Shown here piece by piece: positions 17,391 through 26,971 of a stretch of 64,000 bases of DNA; within the stretch, counting starts at the first letter, position 1, and each line of letters starts with the position of its first letter. The stretch comes from Thalassospira xiamenensis M-5 = DSM 17429 (GTDB lineage: Bacteria; Pseudomonadota; Alphaproteobacteria; Rhodospirillales; Thalassospiraceae): NCBI RefSeq assembly GCF_000300235.2, contig NZ_CP004388.1:1717501-1781500 (forward strand). The letters are read 5' to 3'. Below the pieces are notes generated by a model. The model was not told the DNA's origin. It saw nothing but the letters and a program-made list of their open reading frames with translations, and made no database searches. Position numbers and translations under genes: made by a program.

Positions 17391-18185
17391 CTATTTTGCG
17401 GACTTGTCGATATTGAAATGGATCGCCGGATCAAGGAACGAATTCATTTTGTCCTGTATGGCGCGCGGTCCCTTGCGATCGGCTAGCATGATCAGGCCTT
17501 CAGCAATCAGGTAATTTCGAAACCGCATGATTTCCTCGCGCTGCTGGATTTTGCTGGCGGCTGGCATGAAAAAGAACCGGGCGGCGACAATCCCGTAAAG
17601 GGTCGTGATCAGCGCAATCGCAAGACCCGAACCAAGCTGTGTCGGATCATCGGCCATTTTATCAAGCATGATGACAAGACCAACCAGCGTTCCGATCATG
17701 CCAAATGCCGGCGCGGCACCCGCCATGCTTTTCAGGATGGATACAGGCACCAGATTGCGGCTGAACGCGTTTTCAATCGCGTTATGGAGCATTTCGGCGG
17801 TTTCATCACCGTTATAACCGGTGATGACGACTTCCATCGCCCAGCCCAGAAATGGCTCGTCCTTGCCGACGCGCTGTGCTTCCTGCTCCAGCGCGTTGAT
17901 GCCTTTTTTCTGAAGCAGATAGCCCCATTTGACAACACGCCCGACTTCGCCAGTCAATTGGCCCCGGCCCATCTGCGGTGCCCGAAAGATTTTGAAAATC
18001 AGCTTGAGCGCAAGCAGAACATAGCGTGCTTCATAGGCAATAAAAGTCGCTGCCAAGGTCCCGCCGATCACCATCAACGCACTCGACAGACTGATAAACA
18101 CAAAATAGTTGTCGGTCGAAATGAAGATGGAGCCGACAAAAAGCCCCAAACCGACCAGAATCCCCAAGATCGTCGTAAAAGACAT
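17391..18185 (-). CDS. motA: Flagellar stator protein MotA/PomA-like
   Basis: 264 residues, four predicted TM helices. The signature of the MotA/TolQ/ExbB family is present: GAAPAFGMIGTLVGLVIML followed by GLAIALITTLYGIVAARFFF. Length and the large cytoplasmic loop between TM2 and TM3 agree with the PomA type. With the downstream motB-like gene it should build the torque-generating ion channel; whether H+ or Na+ drives it cannot be settled from sequence alone. Confidence 0.88.
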   Translation of the reverse strand: MSFTTILGILVGLGLFVGSIFISTDNYFVFISLSSALMVIGGTLAATFIAYEARYVLLALKLIFKIFRAPQMGRGQLTGEVGRVVKWGYLLQKKGINALEQEAQRVGKDEPFLGWAMEVVITGYNGDETAEMLHNAIENAFSRNLVPVSILKSMAGAAPAFGMIGTLVGLVIMLDKMADDPTQLGSGLAIALITTLYGIVAARFFFMPAASKIQQREEIMRFRNYLIAEGLIMLADRKGPRAIQDKMNSFLDPAIHFNIDKSAK

Positions 18186-18339
18186 TGTCTTTTATTTTCT
18201 CCAAGCGTGAGCCGCTCGAATACCCCCAACCCGATTAGAATTTTAAAGGTTTAACACCTTTTTTTCAGAATAGACAAATTGGCGGTTATCGTCAGGTTAA
18301 TTTTGATGCCAAGATTTTGCCGGGGAATTGCTGTACACC

Positions 18340-18377
18340 AAAAAACAAGCCCCGCACCACCAGAAATGGTGCGGGGC
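18340..18377 (-). terminator. Intrinsic terminator after the chemoreceptor gene
   Basis: GCCCCGCACCA and TGGTGCGGGGC form a perfect 11-bp stem with a 7-nt loop. On the minus strand the stem is followed by TTGTTTTTTGG, so it ends the leftward methyl-accepting protein transcript about 30 bp past its stop. Confidence 0.88.
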
Positions 18378-18406
18378 ACAAAATGCAGTTCCGGAAAATT
18401 TCAGGA

Positions 18407-20119
18407 TCAAGCCGACCGGATACTGATCAGGAAACTATCGACCTCTCGGCGAAGTTCTGTCGAAAGTTGCCCCAGTTCTTCAGCCACATTCAGGACCTGG
18501 TGGGCGGCCTGGTCGGTTTCGGCCACCGTATCGCTGACGCGTTCGATATTGCTGCTGACTTCCTGCGTGCCAATAGCGGCCTGTTCGACATTCTGTGCAA
18601 TTTCGCCAGTGGCATCGGCCTGTTCACGAACTGCATCGGAAATCGTGTTTGTGATGTCGGTAATCCGCGAAATAACGTTGGAAATGTCGTCCATTGACTG
18701 GACCGTTTTGCCGGTTTCTTCCTGGATGGCCAAAATCTGTTCGGAAATTTCGCTGGTTGCGCGTGCCGTCTGGTTGGCAAGGTTTTTGACCTCTGCTGCA
18801 ACAACGGCAAAGCCTTTACCTGCTTCGCCTGCGCGGGCGGCCTCGATGGTTGCGTTAAGCGCCAGAAGGTTGGTTTGACCAGCAATGTCACTGATCAGTT
18901 CGACAATCTCGCCAATGCGACCGGCGGCTTCTGAAAGTCCGGCGACGGTCTTGCTGGAAACTTCGGCTTCGCGCGATGCTTCGGCGGTGATTTCGGTTGA
19001 ATGATGCGCCTGATTGCCGATCTGGGTGATCGAATGCGACAGATTTTCCGCTGCGTCGGCCACGGTGCGGACATTAACCGTGGCTTCTTCGGAGGCGGCA
19101 GCAACGGTTGTGGCACTTTTGCTTGCCAGATCGGCGGCGCCGACCAAGGCGCGGGCCGTGCTTTGCATCCGGTCGGCCGATGTGGAGACCGAACCGACAA
19201 TATTGGCAATTACCCCTTCGAACCCGCCAATGTGTTTTTCAAGCATCTTCATGCGTTCTTCGCGCTTGCGCGATGCCGCTTCCTGTTCGGCTTCCATGCG
19301 TTTTTTTGCAATCGCATTGGTGCGGAACACATCGACCGATTGTGCCATGCGACCGATTTCGTCCTTGCGGTCAAGGTCATGGATGATCAGGTCGGTTTTG
19401 CCATCGGCAAGTTCGGTCATCACCGAACCCAGCTTGCTAAGCGGTTCGGTAACGATTTTCGACAGCAGCAACCGCATGCCAAAGATGGTCGCAAGTGCAA
19501 TGACGATGCCGCCAATCACAATACCGATCAGGATCTGATTGGTTTTCGCCTGTTCGGGGGCAACCGAAAGACTTGATGACAGAACTGCAATCACGTCGCC
19601 CTTTTCGGCTTCCATTGCGCCATGGCAGCTAAAGCAAACCTCGCGTTCGGCACCTTTGGTCACACCAAGAACAATTGGCATCGACAGGCGATAGGTGCCT
19701 TCGTCGGTATAACGTCCAATGGTTTGACCGGTTTCAATGGCTTCCTGATCAATCGCATCGCGCGGCGTTTTCAGGTCCTTGTCGCCATATTCCTTCATAT
19801 AGGCCAGCGTGGTCGGGCCCCATGCCGACCATAATTCGCCGGGATAATCCAGATTTCGGCTTTCAAACCAGTTGTTGAAAACATCAATACCGATGTCATC
19901 AGAGTCATCAGGACGGGCGGCCATCACATTTACAATCAGCGCATGAAGCGATGTCAGTTCATTCTGGCTTAGCTGATTAAGCTTGGCATCCATTGCCTTT
20001 TCTTCGGCAAACATCATCATGGCAAGTGCGATGATCACCGTGGAAGTAACGCCGAAGGCCGACGCCCACATAAAGCGTTTGCGAATGCCCATGGCATTGA
20101 AAGCCGATAACAACTTCAT
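18407..20119 (-). CDS. Methyl-accepting chemotaxis protein with periplasmic c-heme motif
   Basis: About 570 residues. TM1 is near residues 18-38; the periplasmic sensor covers about 40-200 and contains [10 protein letters not shown], a CXXCH c-type heme attachment motif (Cys162, Cys165, His166), within a Tll0287/DUF3365-like domain. TM2 is near 196-220, followed by a HAMP domain and the signalling tail with the hairpin tip [20 protein letters not shown]. The sensor may respond to redox state, NO, CO or oxygen through heme, as in DcrA-like receptors. A GTG one codon upstream is an alternative start; ATG 20119 has GGGGA 6 bases upstream. Confidence 0.9.
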   Translation of the reverse strand: MKLLSAFNAMGIRKRFMWASAFGVTSTVIIALAMMMFAEEKAMDAKLNQLSQNELTSLHALIVNVMAARPDDSDDIGIDVFNNWFESRNLDYPGELWSAWGPTTLAYMKEYGDKDLKTPRDAIDQEAIETGQTIGRYTDEGTYRLSMPIVLGVTKGAEREVCFSCHGAMEAEKGDVIAVLSSSLSVAPEQAKTNQILIGIVIGGIVIALATIFGMRLLLSKIVTEPLSKLGSVMTELADGKTDLIIHDLDRKDEIGRMAQSVDVFRTNAIAKKRMEAEQEAASRKREERMKMLEKHIGGFEGVIANIVGSVSTSADRMQSTARALVGAADLASKSATTVAAASEEATVNVRTVADAAENLSHSITQIGNQAHHSTEITAEASREAEVSSKTVAGLSEAAGRIGEIVELISDIAGQTNLLALNATIEAARAGEAGKGFAVVAAEVKNLANQTARATSEISEQILAIQEETGKTVQSMDDISNVISRITDITNTISDAVREQADATGEIAQNVEQAAIGTQEVSSNIERVSDTVAETDQAAHQVLNVAEELGQLSTELRREVDSFLISIRSA

Positions 20120-20380
20120 CACTGATCCCCGAATGGATTATGCAAATGCACGCGCACAGACCATCAATGATCCACTGATGGTCCGTATCAAACTGTCCCG
20201 AATGCAGCATCGGACCATGCGGGATGCAGGTCTTTGATTTGTCTCAAGTCGGATGGCAAAATGGCTGGATCATTCGGATAGGTAAGGGCGCGCCGGTATA
20301 GTTCGCGGGGGCGAAAACTTGTCATCTGGTAACTGGCAGGGCATAAGGCGCGTGGTTGTCGTATCAGAACAGGAAACATC

Positions 20381-20647
20381 ATGAGCATTTCATTCTCGGA
20401 CGCGCAGAAAAAGCTCGAACAGATCACAGCCGAAATGCTGGAGCTGATCCGAAAATATGGTCTGGATGCTGAAAGTCCGTTTGATGTGATCCCGGTTGCA
20501 CGCGCCAAAATCGACAATCAGCAGGACTATATCCGGTTTCTGGAGCTGTCGATCGAAGGCCGTATCTACGGCGAATATGCCGATGCGCTGCAAAAGAAGT
20601 TTGATGAAGAAGCGCGTCAGGCCGAAGCCCAGAAAAAGATGCACTGA
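20381..20647 (+). CDS. Small conserved-looking helical protein, unknown
   Basis: 88 residues, strongly helical and charged, e.g. FSDAQKKLEQITAEMLELIRK and ALQKKFDEEARQAEAQKK. No membrane segment, signal or known motif. It has normal codon use and is alone on its strand, divergent from the chemoreceptor gene with a 260-bp gap. Function unknown. Confidence 0.6.
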   Translation: MSISFSDAQKKLEQITAEMLELIRKYGLDAESPFDVIPVARAKIDNQQDYIRFLELSIEGRIYGEYADALQKKFDEEARQAEAQKKMH

Positions 20648-20887
20648 ACCGGGCTGGCTATTCGCCGGTTGGCGTCTTTTTTCTGTCTGATAGCAGTTTG
20701 TTCTGATTGCATTTTTTCCGATTAAGGCGAGGTGTCACAAAATATTCCCGATCTTGTCACCGTCCTGCCGTTGAGAGGCGGCCTTTAGGGGATTATATCG
20801 CTGCTTGACGATGCGCTGGCAAAGCCGGGCGTCGTTATTCCGAAGGGGATTGTCATTCGGAACATCACGAGCAACAGGATGGCTGAC

Positions 20888-21109
20888 ATGAACAAAAGTT
20901 ATGTCCAGACCTTGATGGAAGTCGAAAAAGTATTTGGTCAGATCAATGACCATGATTACCGCCTTTATCGCGCAGTATGGGGTAACCGGCAGGCCGCCGG
21001 GACCGGTTTGCCGCGTGGTACACGTGCTGAAATCAGCAAGAAACTTGCAAATGACTTTGTCACGGCAAACAACGCCGTAATGCATCGAAACACGGCGCAC
21101 GCGGCCTAG
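20888..21109 (+). CDS. Small hypothetical protein before apt
   Basis: About 73 residues starting MNKSYVQTLMEVEKVF, with an AGGA sequence 8 bases before the ATG; another ATG lies three codons upstream. It contains RLYRAVWGNRQAAGTGLPRGTR and ends HRNTAHAA. No family recognised. It is followed after about 60 bp by a terminator-like hairpin that lies directly before apt. Confidence 0.5.
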   Translation: MNKSYVQTLMEVEKVFGQINDHDYRLYRAVWGNRQAAGTGLPRGTRAEISKKLANDFVTANNAVMHRNTAHAA

Positions 21110-21167
21110 CTGCGATTGCAGGCCGCAAACCCGATTTGCTGCCAATATTCGGGAACGCTTGATTTTA

Positions 21168-21206
21168 AACCGCCATCTGGTGTTAAAGATGGCGGTTTTG
21201 TTTTTC
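21168..21206 (+). terminator. Terminator-like hairpin 27 bp upstream of apt
   Basis: AACCGCCATC and GATGGCGGTT form a 10-bp stem with a 10-nt loop, followed by TTTGTTTTT. As a terminator it ends the small upstream gene. Only 27 bp remain before the apt start, so it could alternatively act as an attenuator in an apt leader. Confidence 0.8.
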
Positions 21207-21232
21207 AGGTTAACCCCGGCCGGAGTTCTCCC

Positions 21233-21760
21233 ATGTCGATCAAGTCGCTGATCCGTACCATTCCCGATTACCCGAAAAAGGGAATCATGTTTCGCGATAT
21301 CACGACCCTGTTTGCCGATGCAGATGGTTTGCGTGATGTGATCGACAGTTTTGCTGCCGAATTTCAGGATAAACAGATCGACGTGATCGTCGGGATTGAG
21401 GCGCGCGGTTTTATCATCGGCCCGGCGGTCGCCGTAGCCCTTGGTGTCGGTTTTGTTCCGATCCGCAAACGCGGCAAACTTCCTGCTGAAACCATCGAAG
21501 TCGAATATGAACTGGAATATGGATCGGACGTGATCGAAATGCACACCGATGCGATCAAACCCGGACAGCGTGTTCTGGTGATGGATGATCTGATCGCAAC
21601 CGGCGGCACGGCTCTTGCCGCGATTGATCTGATCGAAAAGGCAGGCGGCGAAGTTGCCGGTTGTGCCTTTATTATCGATCTTCCTGATATTGGCGGGGCA
21701 CAAAAAATCCGTGATCGCGGTGTCAATGTCTTCCACCTGGTCGAATTTGACGGCGACTAA
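21233..21760 (+). CDS. apt: Adenine phosphoribosyltransferase
   Basis: Salvages adenine to AMP using PRPP. 175 residues, normal length. Conserved parts: IPDYPKKGIMFRDIT at the N-terminus, GIEARGFIIGPAVA, and the PRPP-binding loop VLVMDDLIATGGTALA. The frame is open 39 codons further upstream, but that stretch runs through the terminator hairpin and shows no homology. ATG 21233 begins the normal Apt N-terminus. Confidence 0.95.
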   Translation: MSIKSLIRTIPDYPKKGIMFRDITTLFADADGLRDVIDSFAAEFQDKQIDVIVGIEARGFIIGPAVAVALGVGFVPIRKRGKLPAETIEVEYELEYGSDVIEMHTDAIKPGQRVLVMDDLIATGGTALAAIDLIEKAGGEVAGCAFIIDLPDIGGAQKIRDRGVNVFHLVEFDGD

Positions 21761-21885
21761 TGCTTCAAAACAGCTCGATACCCACTGAAAATGACGATTC
21801 TTGTCTCTTTTGAGCCGTAATTGGGATATAATCTTACAGTTGAATAATACTGCAACATGTTCCGGTTCCGGCTAGAGAGAGGAAA

Positions 21886-22332
21886 ATGGTCGCACCTGTC
21901 GTCAACAACCAGTCCATAAGCCAGGTCAGCCAGTATGGCCGACTTGCGGCTGCTGGTGCGCGCGGTGTTGCGACGGTTGACCGCAATAGCCAGATTCAGG
22001 CTCCCAGCGAACATTACACTTATGACCCCGATAATGACGGTATCCTGTTCAATGCCTATATCGACGGCAAAGGCAAACAGCAATCCGGGCAGGGAAGTGC
22101 GGGTGATCAGAAAGACCAGCGCGCCGAACAAAGCCGTCTGTCGGCAGCTCGTCGGGCAAGCGACCGCGAAGGTGCGATTTCACCCGAAAGCGATATCGAT
22201 TTCGCAAGCTTTCTTGATCCGGAAATTCCATTCGATCTAAGCGCGAATAGCGGAACATCATTCTATGCGGTGGTTAATGCTGTTGTGCATGGTGCGGGTA
22301 TTCGCGGCACACGGGTTGATGCTTTGATCTGA
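21886..22332 (+). CDS. Hypothetical soluble protein
   Basis: 148 residues, polar and low-complexity in the middle (GKGKQQSGQGSAGDQKDQRAEQS), with a C-terminal motif SFYAVVNAVVHGAGIRGTRVDALI. No signal peptide or TM segment. GAGAGAGGAAA immediately precedes the ATG as a good ribosome-binding site. No family recognised; the glutamine-rich linker and a short hydrophobic C-terminus recall small proteins next to flagellar genes, but nothing proves this. Confidence 0.55.
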   Translation: MVAPVVNNQSISQVSQYGRLAAAGARGVATVDRNSQIQAPSEHYTYDPDNDGILFNAYIDGKGKQQSGQGSAGDQKDQRAEQSRLSAARRASDREGAISPESDIDFASFLDPEIPFDLSANSGTSFYAVVNAVVHGAGIRGTRVDALI

Positions 22333-22444
22333 TCGCCTGCCGGATTTCCTTGAAAAGTGAATACATTCCGTTCCGGTCCTTGTTGTCGTGCCCAAGCGGC
22401 ATTATGATCGTGATCCGCCATGCGTTTCGTTTGCTGGATCAGAT

Positions 22445-22987
22445 ATGCAGAACAAGCCGGTCCTTAATTCCGTATTCGAAGCCGTTTTTCGCCTGATTGA
22501 TCATGCATTAAACGACAACGAATATCTGCAACCGCAAAAGCTTCATCGTCTGCTGTATCTGGCGCAGGCCTATTACGGGGCCAATTATCACGGTCGCATG
22601 TTGATGCCCGCTGTTTTCATCGCAGATGATATTGGTCCGATTGAACCGAACGTCTATGCCGTCATGGAAGAAAGTCGACCGGATGTGCGGCTTAAATCGG
22701 TTGATCCCAAAACGCAGCATTTTATCGAAAGTATCTGGTCGCAGTTTGGTCATCACTCTGTCGAACATCTTAGCGAAACCGTGCGCAATCATCCGCCTTA
22801 TCTTGATGCATATAAACAGGGGCCGGGGACAGTGATCCCGTTTCAGGTGATGGTGGATTTCTATGCCTCGGTCCGTAAAAGTGCCACCACGCCTGAGGCA
22901 AAAGAAGTTGTCCGCCCGCGTGTCATGCGTTCGCATAAGGGCAAACCGGTTGCGACCACCGATTGGTTGCCCCGTCGAATCAAATAA
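22445..22987 (+). CDS. Panacea-domain (DUF4065/SocA-like) protein
   Basis: About 180 residues. The segment LQPQKLHRLLYLAQAYYGAN followed by PVFIADDIGPIEPNVYAVM-type sequence is typical of the Panacea fold (earlier DUF4065). That fold occurs in proteolytic adaptor SocA of Caulobacter, in GepA-type phage proteins and as an antitoxin module in many toxin-antitoxin pairs. No small toxin gene is adjacent, so a stand-alone adaptor or antitoxin-like role is inferred only from family membership. Start at ATG 22445; 19 further codons upstream are open. Confidence 0.75.
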   Translation: MQNKPVLNSVFEAVFRLIDHALNDNEYLQPQKLHRLLYLAQAYYGANYHGRMLMPAVFIADDIGPIEPNVYAVMEESRPDVRLKSVDPKTQHFIESIWSQFGHHSVEHLSETVRNHPPYLDAYKQGPGTVIPFQVMVDFYASVRKSATTPEAKEVVRPRVMRSHKGKPVATTDWLPRRIK

Positions 22988-23007
22988 TTTTCGGTTTTTG
23001 CTCGGAC

Positions 23008-24063
23008 CTATTGTCCAATCTGAATGTCTTCGCACGGATCGGCACGTGGCAGATCATTTGTGAACCACATGAAATCCGCCACATTTTCTGATCCCATCCG
23101 AAGCGCATAATCACGCACACCAGGAAGGTCTTCACCCGGGTCATCTGCCTCGATCAGAATGACAACTGCAATGTCGTTATCGTCGATATCAGGTGCATAA
23201 CGCCGCAGATGGTAGGGTACCGCAATGTCATCACGCACATGCATGGCACCGGCAATCAGGAATGCGCCATCCGGGCTAATGGTTTTGTTCGCATCAATCA
23301 TCGCGCGCGCAAGCGACGCATCGCGGGCAAACTGCACAAGCGAAAAGTCAGGTAATTGCGATTTGGGTAACATGTTGCAATGACCGACTGCAATTTCCTG
23401 ATCAAATCGTGCGGCAATATCATCGGGTAGCGCCGGCAGGGAGAGCTTTTGCGCAAGCTCGGTCGGCAGGGCGCTGATACCTTCGTTGATCATGGGCCGC
23501 AGGACATCCCGGGGCAGATTGCCTGCAACCATCGGCAGCCCGTTTTCCTTTGCCGCCTCGGCAATCGGGGCATAGTCATGCCATGATGGCCAACCACTTT
23601 CGCCCCACTTCATTTCACTGCCAAGTTCCTCGGGCGGTACAGCCTGCCAGGCCAGATCAAGGCTTTCCTGCTGGTCGCGATTAAACATTTCCCAGACAAC
23701 TGCACGCTTGGTGCCTTCGCGTTTGCTTAGCGCGCGGACCAATTGTGCCTGATGATGATGATGGATCGGATTGTCGTGTTTTTCCCCGATCAGGATAAAA
23801 CGCGTCCCGGCAAGATGCGAAACCAAGTCGTCAAACATGATATAGCGCTGCCCGGCCATATCGAAAATCAGTCCCGGTGCCGGGGGCAGGGAATTGGCAT
23901 CGGGAATATCACGCATGCCTGCCGGTTGGCTTGAGGTGCGGGCTTGCGCCTGCGCCGAACGAACCGGAAATTCCGTCGCCGCGATCATTGCTGCAAAAGC
24001 AAGACACAGCGAAAGTGATTGTTTGAAACAAGATCGTGTGCGGGCACGAAACACAGTTTTCAT
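23008..24063 (-). CDS. ChaN-family lipoprotein/heme-binding-like protein
   Basis: 351 residues with an N-terminal signal sequence (FKQSLSLCLAFAAMIAAT) but no clear lipobox. The core matches the ChaN/Tiki-like domain: FILIGEKHDNPIHHHHQ, RAVVWEMFNRDQQESLD, MKWGESGWPSWHDYAPI and FLIAGAMHVRDDIAVPYHL. Homologues bind heme and are implicated in iron uptake (ChaN, PhuW). It is not next to any heme transporter here, so its specific role is open. Confidence 0.82.
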   Translation of the reverse strand: MKTVFRARTRSCFKQSLSLCLAFAAMIAATEFPVRSAQAQARTSSQPAGMRDIPDANSLPPAPGLIFDMAGQRYIMFDDLVSHLAGTRFILIGEKHDNPIHHHHQAQLVRALSKREGTKRAVVWEMFNRDQQESLDLAWQAVPPEELGSEMKWGESGWPSWHDYAPIAEAAKENGLPMVAGNLPRDVLRPMINEGISALPTELAQKLSLPALPDDIAARFDQEIAVGHCNMLPKSQLPDFSLVQFARDASLARAMIDANKTISPDGAFLIAGAMHVRDDIAVPYHLRRYAPDIDDNDIAVVILIEADDPGEDLPGVRDYALRMGSENVADFMWFTNDLPRADPCEDIQIGQ

Positions 24064-24111
24064 CACGCGTGGAATTTCCAGTCCGTTGATTGGCCGATTT
24101 TCATTCCGACT

Positions 24112-25269
24112 TTATTTACTCAAATTCAGGGCGGTTTCAATATCATGGATCAAATCGTGGGCATCTTCGATACCGACGGACAAACGCAACAGATCATCGG
24201 GTACAGGGCTTGTTGGGCCTTCGACCGATGATCTGTGTTCAATCAGACTTTCGACCCCGCCAAGTGACGTCGCGCGTTTAAACAGTTTGCACTGATTGTG
24301 GAAATCCACGGCCCGTTTGCCGCCGCCCTTGACCCGGATCGACATCATGCCGCCAAATCCGCCGGTCATCTGACGCTTGGCAATGTCATGGCCGATATGG
24401 CTTTCAAGGCCGGGATACTGGACCTGCGCGATTTCAGGGTGGTTTTCGAAATGGCGGGCGATTGCCATGGCATTGGCACTGGCCCGTTCGACCCGGATTG
24501 ACAGGGTACGCATACCACGCAAAAGCAGCCATGCTTCGAACACACCCAGAACACCGCCGCCGCCTGCATGCTGTTTGCAAACGCGTTGCCAGAATTCGCT
24601 GTCCTTGTTTGCAGTGGTAAGTGTGCCGGCCAGAACATCACTATGTCCGTTAAGATACTTGGTTGCCGAATGCATGACGATATCTGCACCCAGTTCAATC
24701 GGGCGGGTCAGAAGCGGTGTGGCAACCGTATTGTCAACCGCAACAATCGCCCCGGCCTTGTGCGCGGCATCGGCAACGGCGGCGATATCGGTGATCTGCC
24801 AGTCCGGGTTGGCGGGCGTTTCCAGCCAGACCATTCTGGTTTTGCCCGGCTGGATATGTTTCACCCACTGGGCCGTGTCGCCATTGTCGACAAAATCAAA
24901 TGTCAGACCGGCGCGCACACCGCTATCGAGCATGAAGCTGCGCAGTGCCCAATACATTACCTTTGGCGCGACCACATGATCGCCTGGTGATAACGCATGC
25001 AGCAACGCAACGGCGGCGGCCATGCCCGATGCGAAAAGCCGCGTCTGTGTGCCACCTTCGAGCGCGTCAAGAACCGCACAGGCCTGATCATAGGTCGGGT
25101 TGTCGGTGCGAGTATAGCATCGGCCATCGTGATAGCTAAGATCGGTATTGCGTTCGAACGTGGTCGACGGATAGATCGGCGGGGTGACCGAACGGGTGGT
25201 TTCCTCGACCCAGCCCAGGGCCTGAGCCGTGATGGTTGCGGGGTTCTGTTTCTTGTTATCGGCAGACAT
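24112..25269 (-). CDS. metC: Cystathionine beta-lyase-type PLP enzyme
   Basis: Cys/Met-metabolism PLP-dependent trans-sulfuration enzyme, about 385 residues. The PLP lysine lies in HSATKYLNGHSD; other family segments are VTPPIYPSTTFE, YTRTDNPTYDQACAVLDALEGG, VWLETPANPDWQITDI and SLGGVESLIEHR. The TPPIYPSTTF and overall pattern favour the cystathionine beta-lyase clade producing homocysteine, but a gamma-lyase or sulfhydrylase role cannot be excluded. ATG 25269 has an upstream AGGTG; ATG 25293 is also in frame. Confidence 0.87.
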   Translation of the reverse strand: MSADNKKQNPATITAQALGWVEETTRSVTPPIYPSTTFERNTDLSYHDGRCYTRTDNPTYDQACAVLDALEGGTQTRLFASGMAAAVALLHALSPGDHVVAPKVMYWALRSFMLDSGVRAGLTFDFVDNGDTAQWVKHIQPGKTRMVWLETPANPDWQITDIAAVADAAHKAGAIVAVDNTVATPLLTRPIELGADIVMHSATKYLNGHSDVLAGTLTTANKDSEFWQRVCKQHAGGGGVLGVFEAWLLLRGMRTLSIRVERASANAMAIARHFENHPEIAQVQYPGLESHIGHDIAKRQMTGGFGGMMSIRVKGGGKRAVDFHNQCKLFKRATSLGGVESLIEHRSSVEGPTSPVPDDLLRLSVGIEDAHDLIHDIETALNLSK

Positions 25270-25362
25270 GGTGGCACCTGATTTTGTTGTCATTTATTGC
25301 CGCGCAACATAACGTGGAACACGCCACATCCCAAAACGAAAACAAAAGAACGACTGATTCAG

Positions 25363-26685
25363 ATGCCCCATATCACGAACGATCCCCAATTCGACCTTCC
25401 CAAAGAATGCGATGTTGTCGTTATCGGCGGCGGTATCCATGGTGCCAGCAGCGCGTACTACCTTGCCAAGGCGGGCATGAAGGTTGTCCTTCTGGAAAAG
25501 GACACCATTGCCTCGCATCAGTCGGGGCGGGCGTGGGGGTTCGTGCGTCAGCAGGGCCGCGATCCGGTTGAACTGCCCCTGATGATCGAATGCAACCGCA
25601 TCTGGCAGGGGCTTGAACAGGAACTGAATGCTGATCTGGAATGGCGGCAGGGCGGGGTCATGTTCGTTGCGCGCGATGATGCCGAAATGGCGGAATTTGA
25701 GCAATGGATCGAAGACGCCAAAGGATTTGATATCGAAACGCAGGTGCTTGATCCCAAGGGGGTTGCCAGGATCGCACCGGGCATCACGCGCCCCGGCGTT
25801 GGCGGGATTTATACCCCGTCTGACGGGCAGGCCGAACCGAAAAAGGCCGCCCCGGCAATCGCAAAACGTGCCGGTGAACTCGGCGCCTTTATTGCCGAAG
25901 GTTGCGGCGCCATTGGCATTGAAACGAGTGGCGGTGCAATCAGTTCGGTCATATCCGAACGTGGCGAGATCAAATGCAAATACGTGATCTGTGCCGCTGG
26001 GGCCGCGACGCATAAATTCGTTGCCAAATTCGGCCGTCGCCTGCCGCAGCAAACCACGCGCGGCACGGTGATCCGCACCACCCCGGTGCCGGAAATTTCA
26101 GCCGCCGGTACATTGGCCGCCGGTCTGGCGTTTCGTCAACGTGCCGATGGCTCGATGAATATCGCTGACGAATTCATGACCGATCTGGATCTGACATTGG
26201 GCCGGTTCAAATATGCCCGCGATTTTGCACCGGGCCTGTTTGCTAATTGGGCGACCTTCAAATTCCATCTGAACAGGCGGTTTGTTGATGACCTTGTTGA
26301 TCGCCTGCCGGGTTCGGCGGCATCAAAGCAGCCATTGATCGGGCGGCGGGAAAATCAGGCGCAGCCCTACGAGGTGCGCGTGAATAACGCGATGGCCAAT
26401 TTGCAAAAGGTCTTTCCGCAAATCAAACAGGTCGGTATTGCCGATAAATGGGCGGGCGATATCGATGTTACCCCCGATGCCATACCGGTGATCGATCAGT
26501 TCGACAATCCAAAACATTTCTTTGTCGCCACCGGTTTTTCCGGCCACGGATTTGCCATGGGGCCGGTTGTCGGCAATGTGCTGGCGGACTGGATCACGAC
26601 CGGACAGCCATCCATTACGCTTGCCGGGATGGCGCTTTCACGGTTTGAGGACGGCACCATCCGCAAACCGCGCACGCGGGTCTGA
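25363..26685 (+). CDS. FAD-dependent oxidoreductase (DAO family)
   Basis: 440 residues with an N-terminal dinucleotide motif DVVVIGGGIHGASSAYYLAK and a C-terminal FAD-binding strand FVATGFSGHGFAMGPVVG. The architecture matches D-amino-acid dehydrogenase/sarcosine oxidase-like enzymes. It is divergent from metC with under 100 bp between starts, suggesting shared control, possibly for use of an unusual amino acid. ATG 25363 is used; the upstream in-frame extension overlaps the metC promoter region. Confidence 0.86.
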   Translation: MPHITNDPQFDLPKECDVVVIGGGIHGASSAYYLAKAGMKVVLLEKDTIASHQSGRAWGFVRQQGRDPVELPLMIECNRIWQGLEQELNADLEWRQGGVMFVARDDAEMAEFEQWIEDAKGFDIETQVLDPKGVARIAPGITRPGVGGIYTPSDGQAEPKKAAPAIAKRAGELGAFIAEGCGAIGIETSGGAISSVISERGEIKCKYVICAAGAATHKFVAKFGRRLPQQTTRGTVIRTTPVPEISAAGTLAAGLAFRQRADGSMNIADEFMTDLDLTLGRFKYARDFAPGLFANWATFKFHLNRRFVDDLVDRLPGSAASKQPLIGRRENQAQPYEVRVNNAMANLQKVFPQIKQVGIADKWAGDIDVTPDAIPVIDQFDNPKHFFVATGFSGHGFAMGPVVGNVLADWITTGQPSITLAGMALSRFEDGTIRKPRTRV

Positions 26686-26920
26686 TCTTTTTGTGTGAGG
26701 AATAATCTGGCGTCGGGATCGTTTTCAAACGGTCTTGACGCAGGGTATCTGTCATGCAATTAAGTGTTATGTTATAACGTAACTTTTAATTTGAAGCTCA
26801 TGGTGAAATTTGCATCGGTTGCCGGTGTTGGTCTGGCTCTTTTCGGTGCGGCACAAATCGCCTAAAGCCGGGACCATGATCGCAGTTCTCCCAAACATTG
26901 CGGTCAGGGTTTCGGCTTTC

Positions 26921-26955
26921 GAAGACCGGCAACGATCTGCACGTTGCCGGTCTTC
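26921..26955. other. 14-bp perfect hairpin between convergent genes
   Basis: GAAGACCGGCAACG and CGTTGCCGGTCTTC pair perfectly around a 7-nt loop in the 286-bp gap between two convergent genes. No T tract follows on either strand. The position and stability suggest a shared transcript end or 3' protection element. The rest of the gap holds no gene I can support. Confidence 0.6.
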
Positions 26956-26971
26956 ACCTATCTGTTATGCT

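Noticed and set aside
20735-21736. 333-codon leftward frame antisense to apt
   Set aside because: It is the mirror of apt and its terminator; no homology and no ribosome-binding site.
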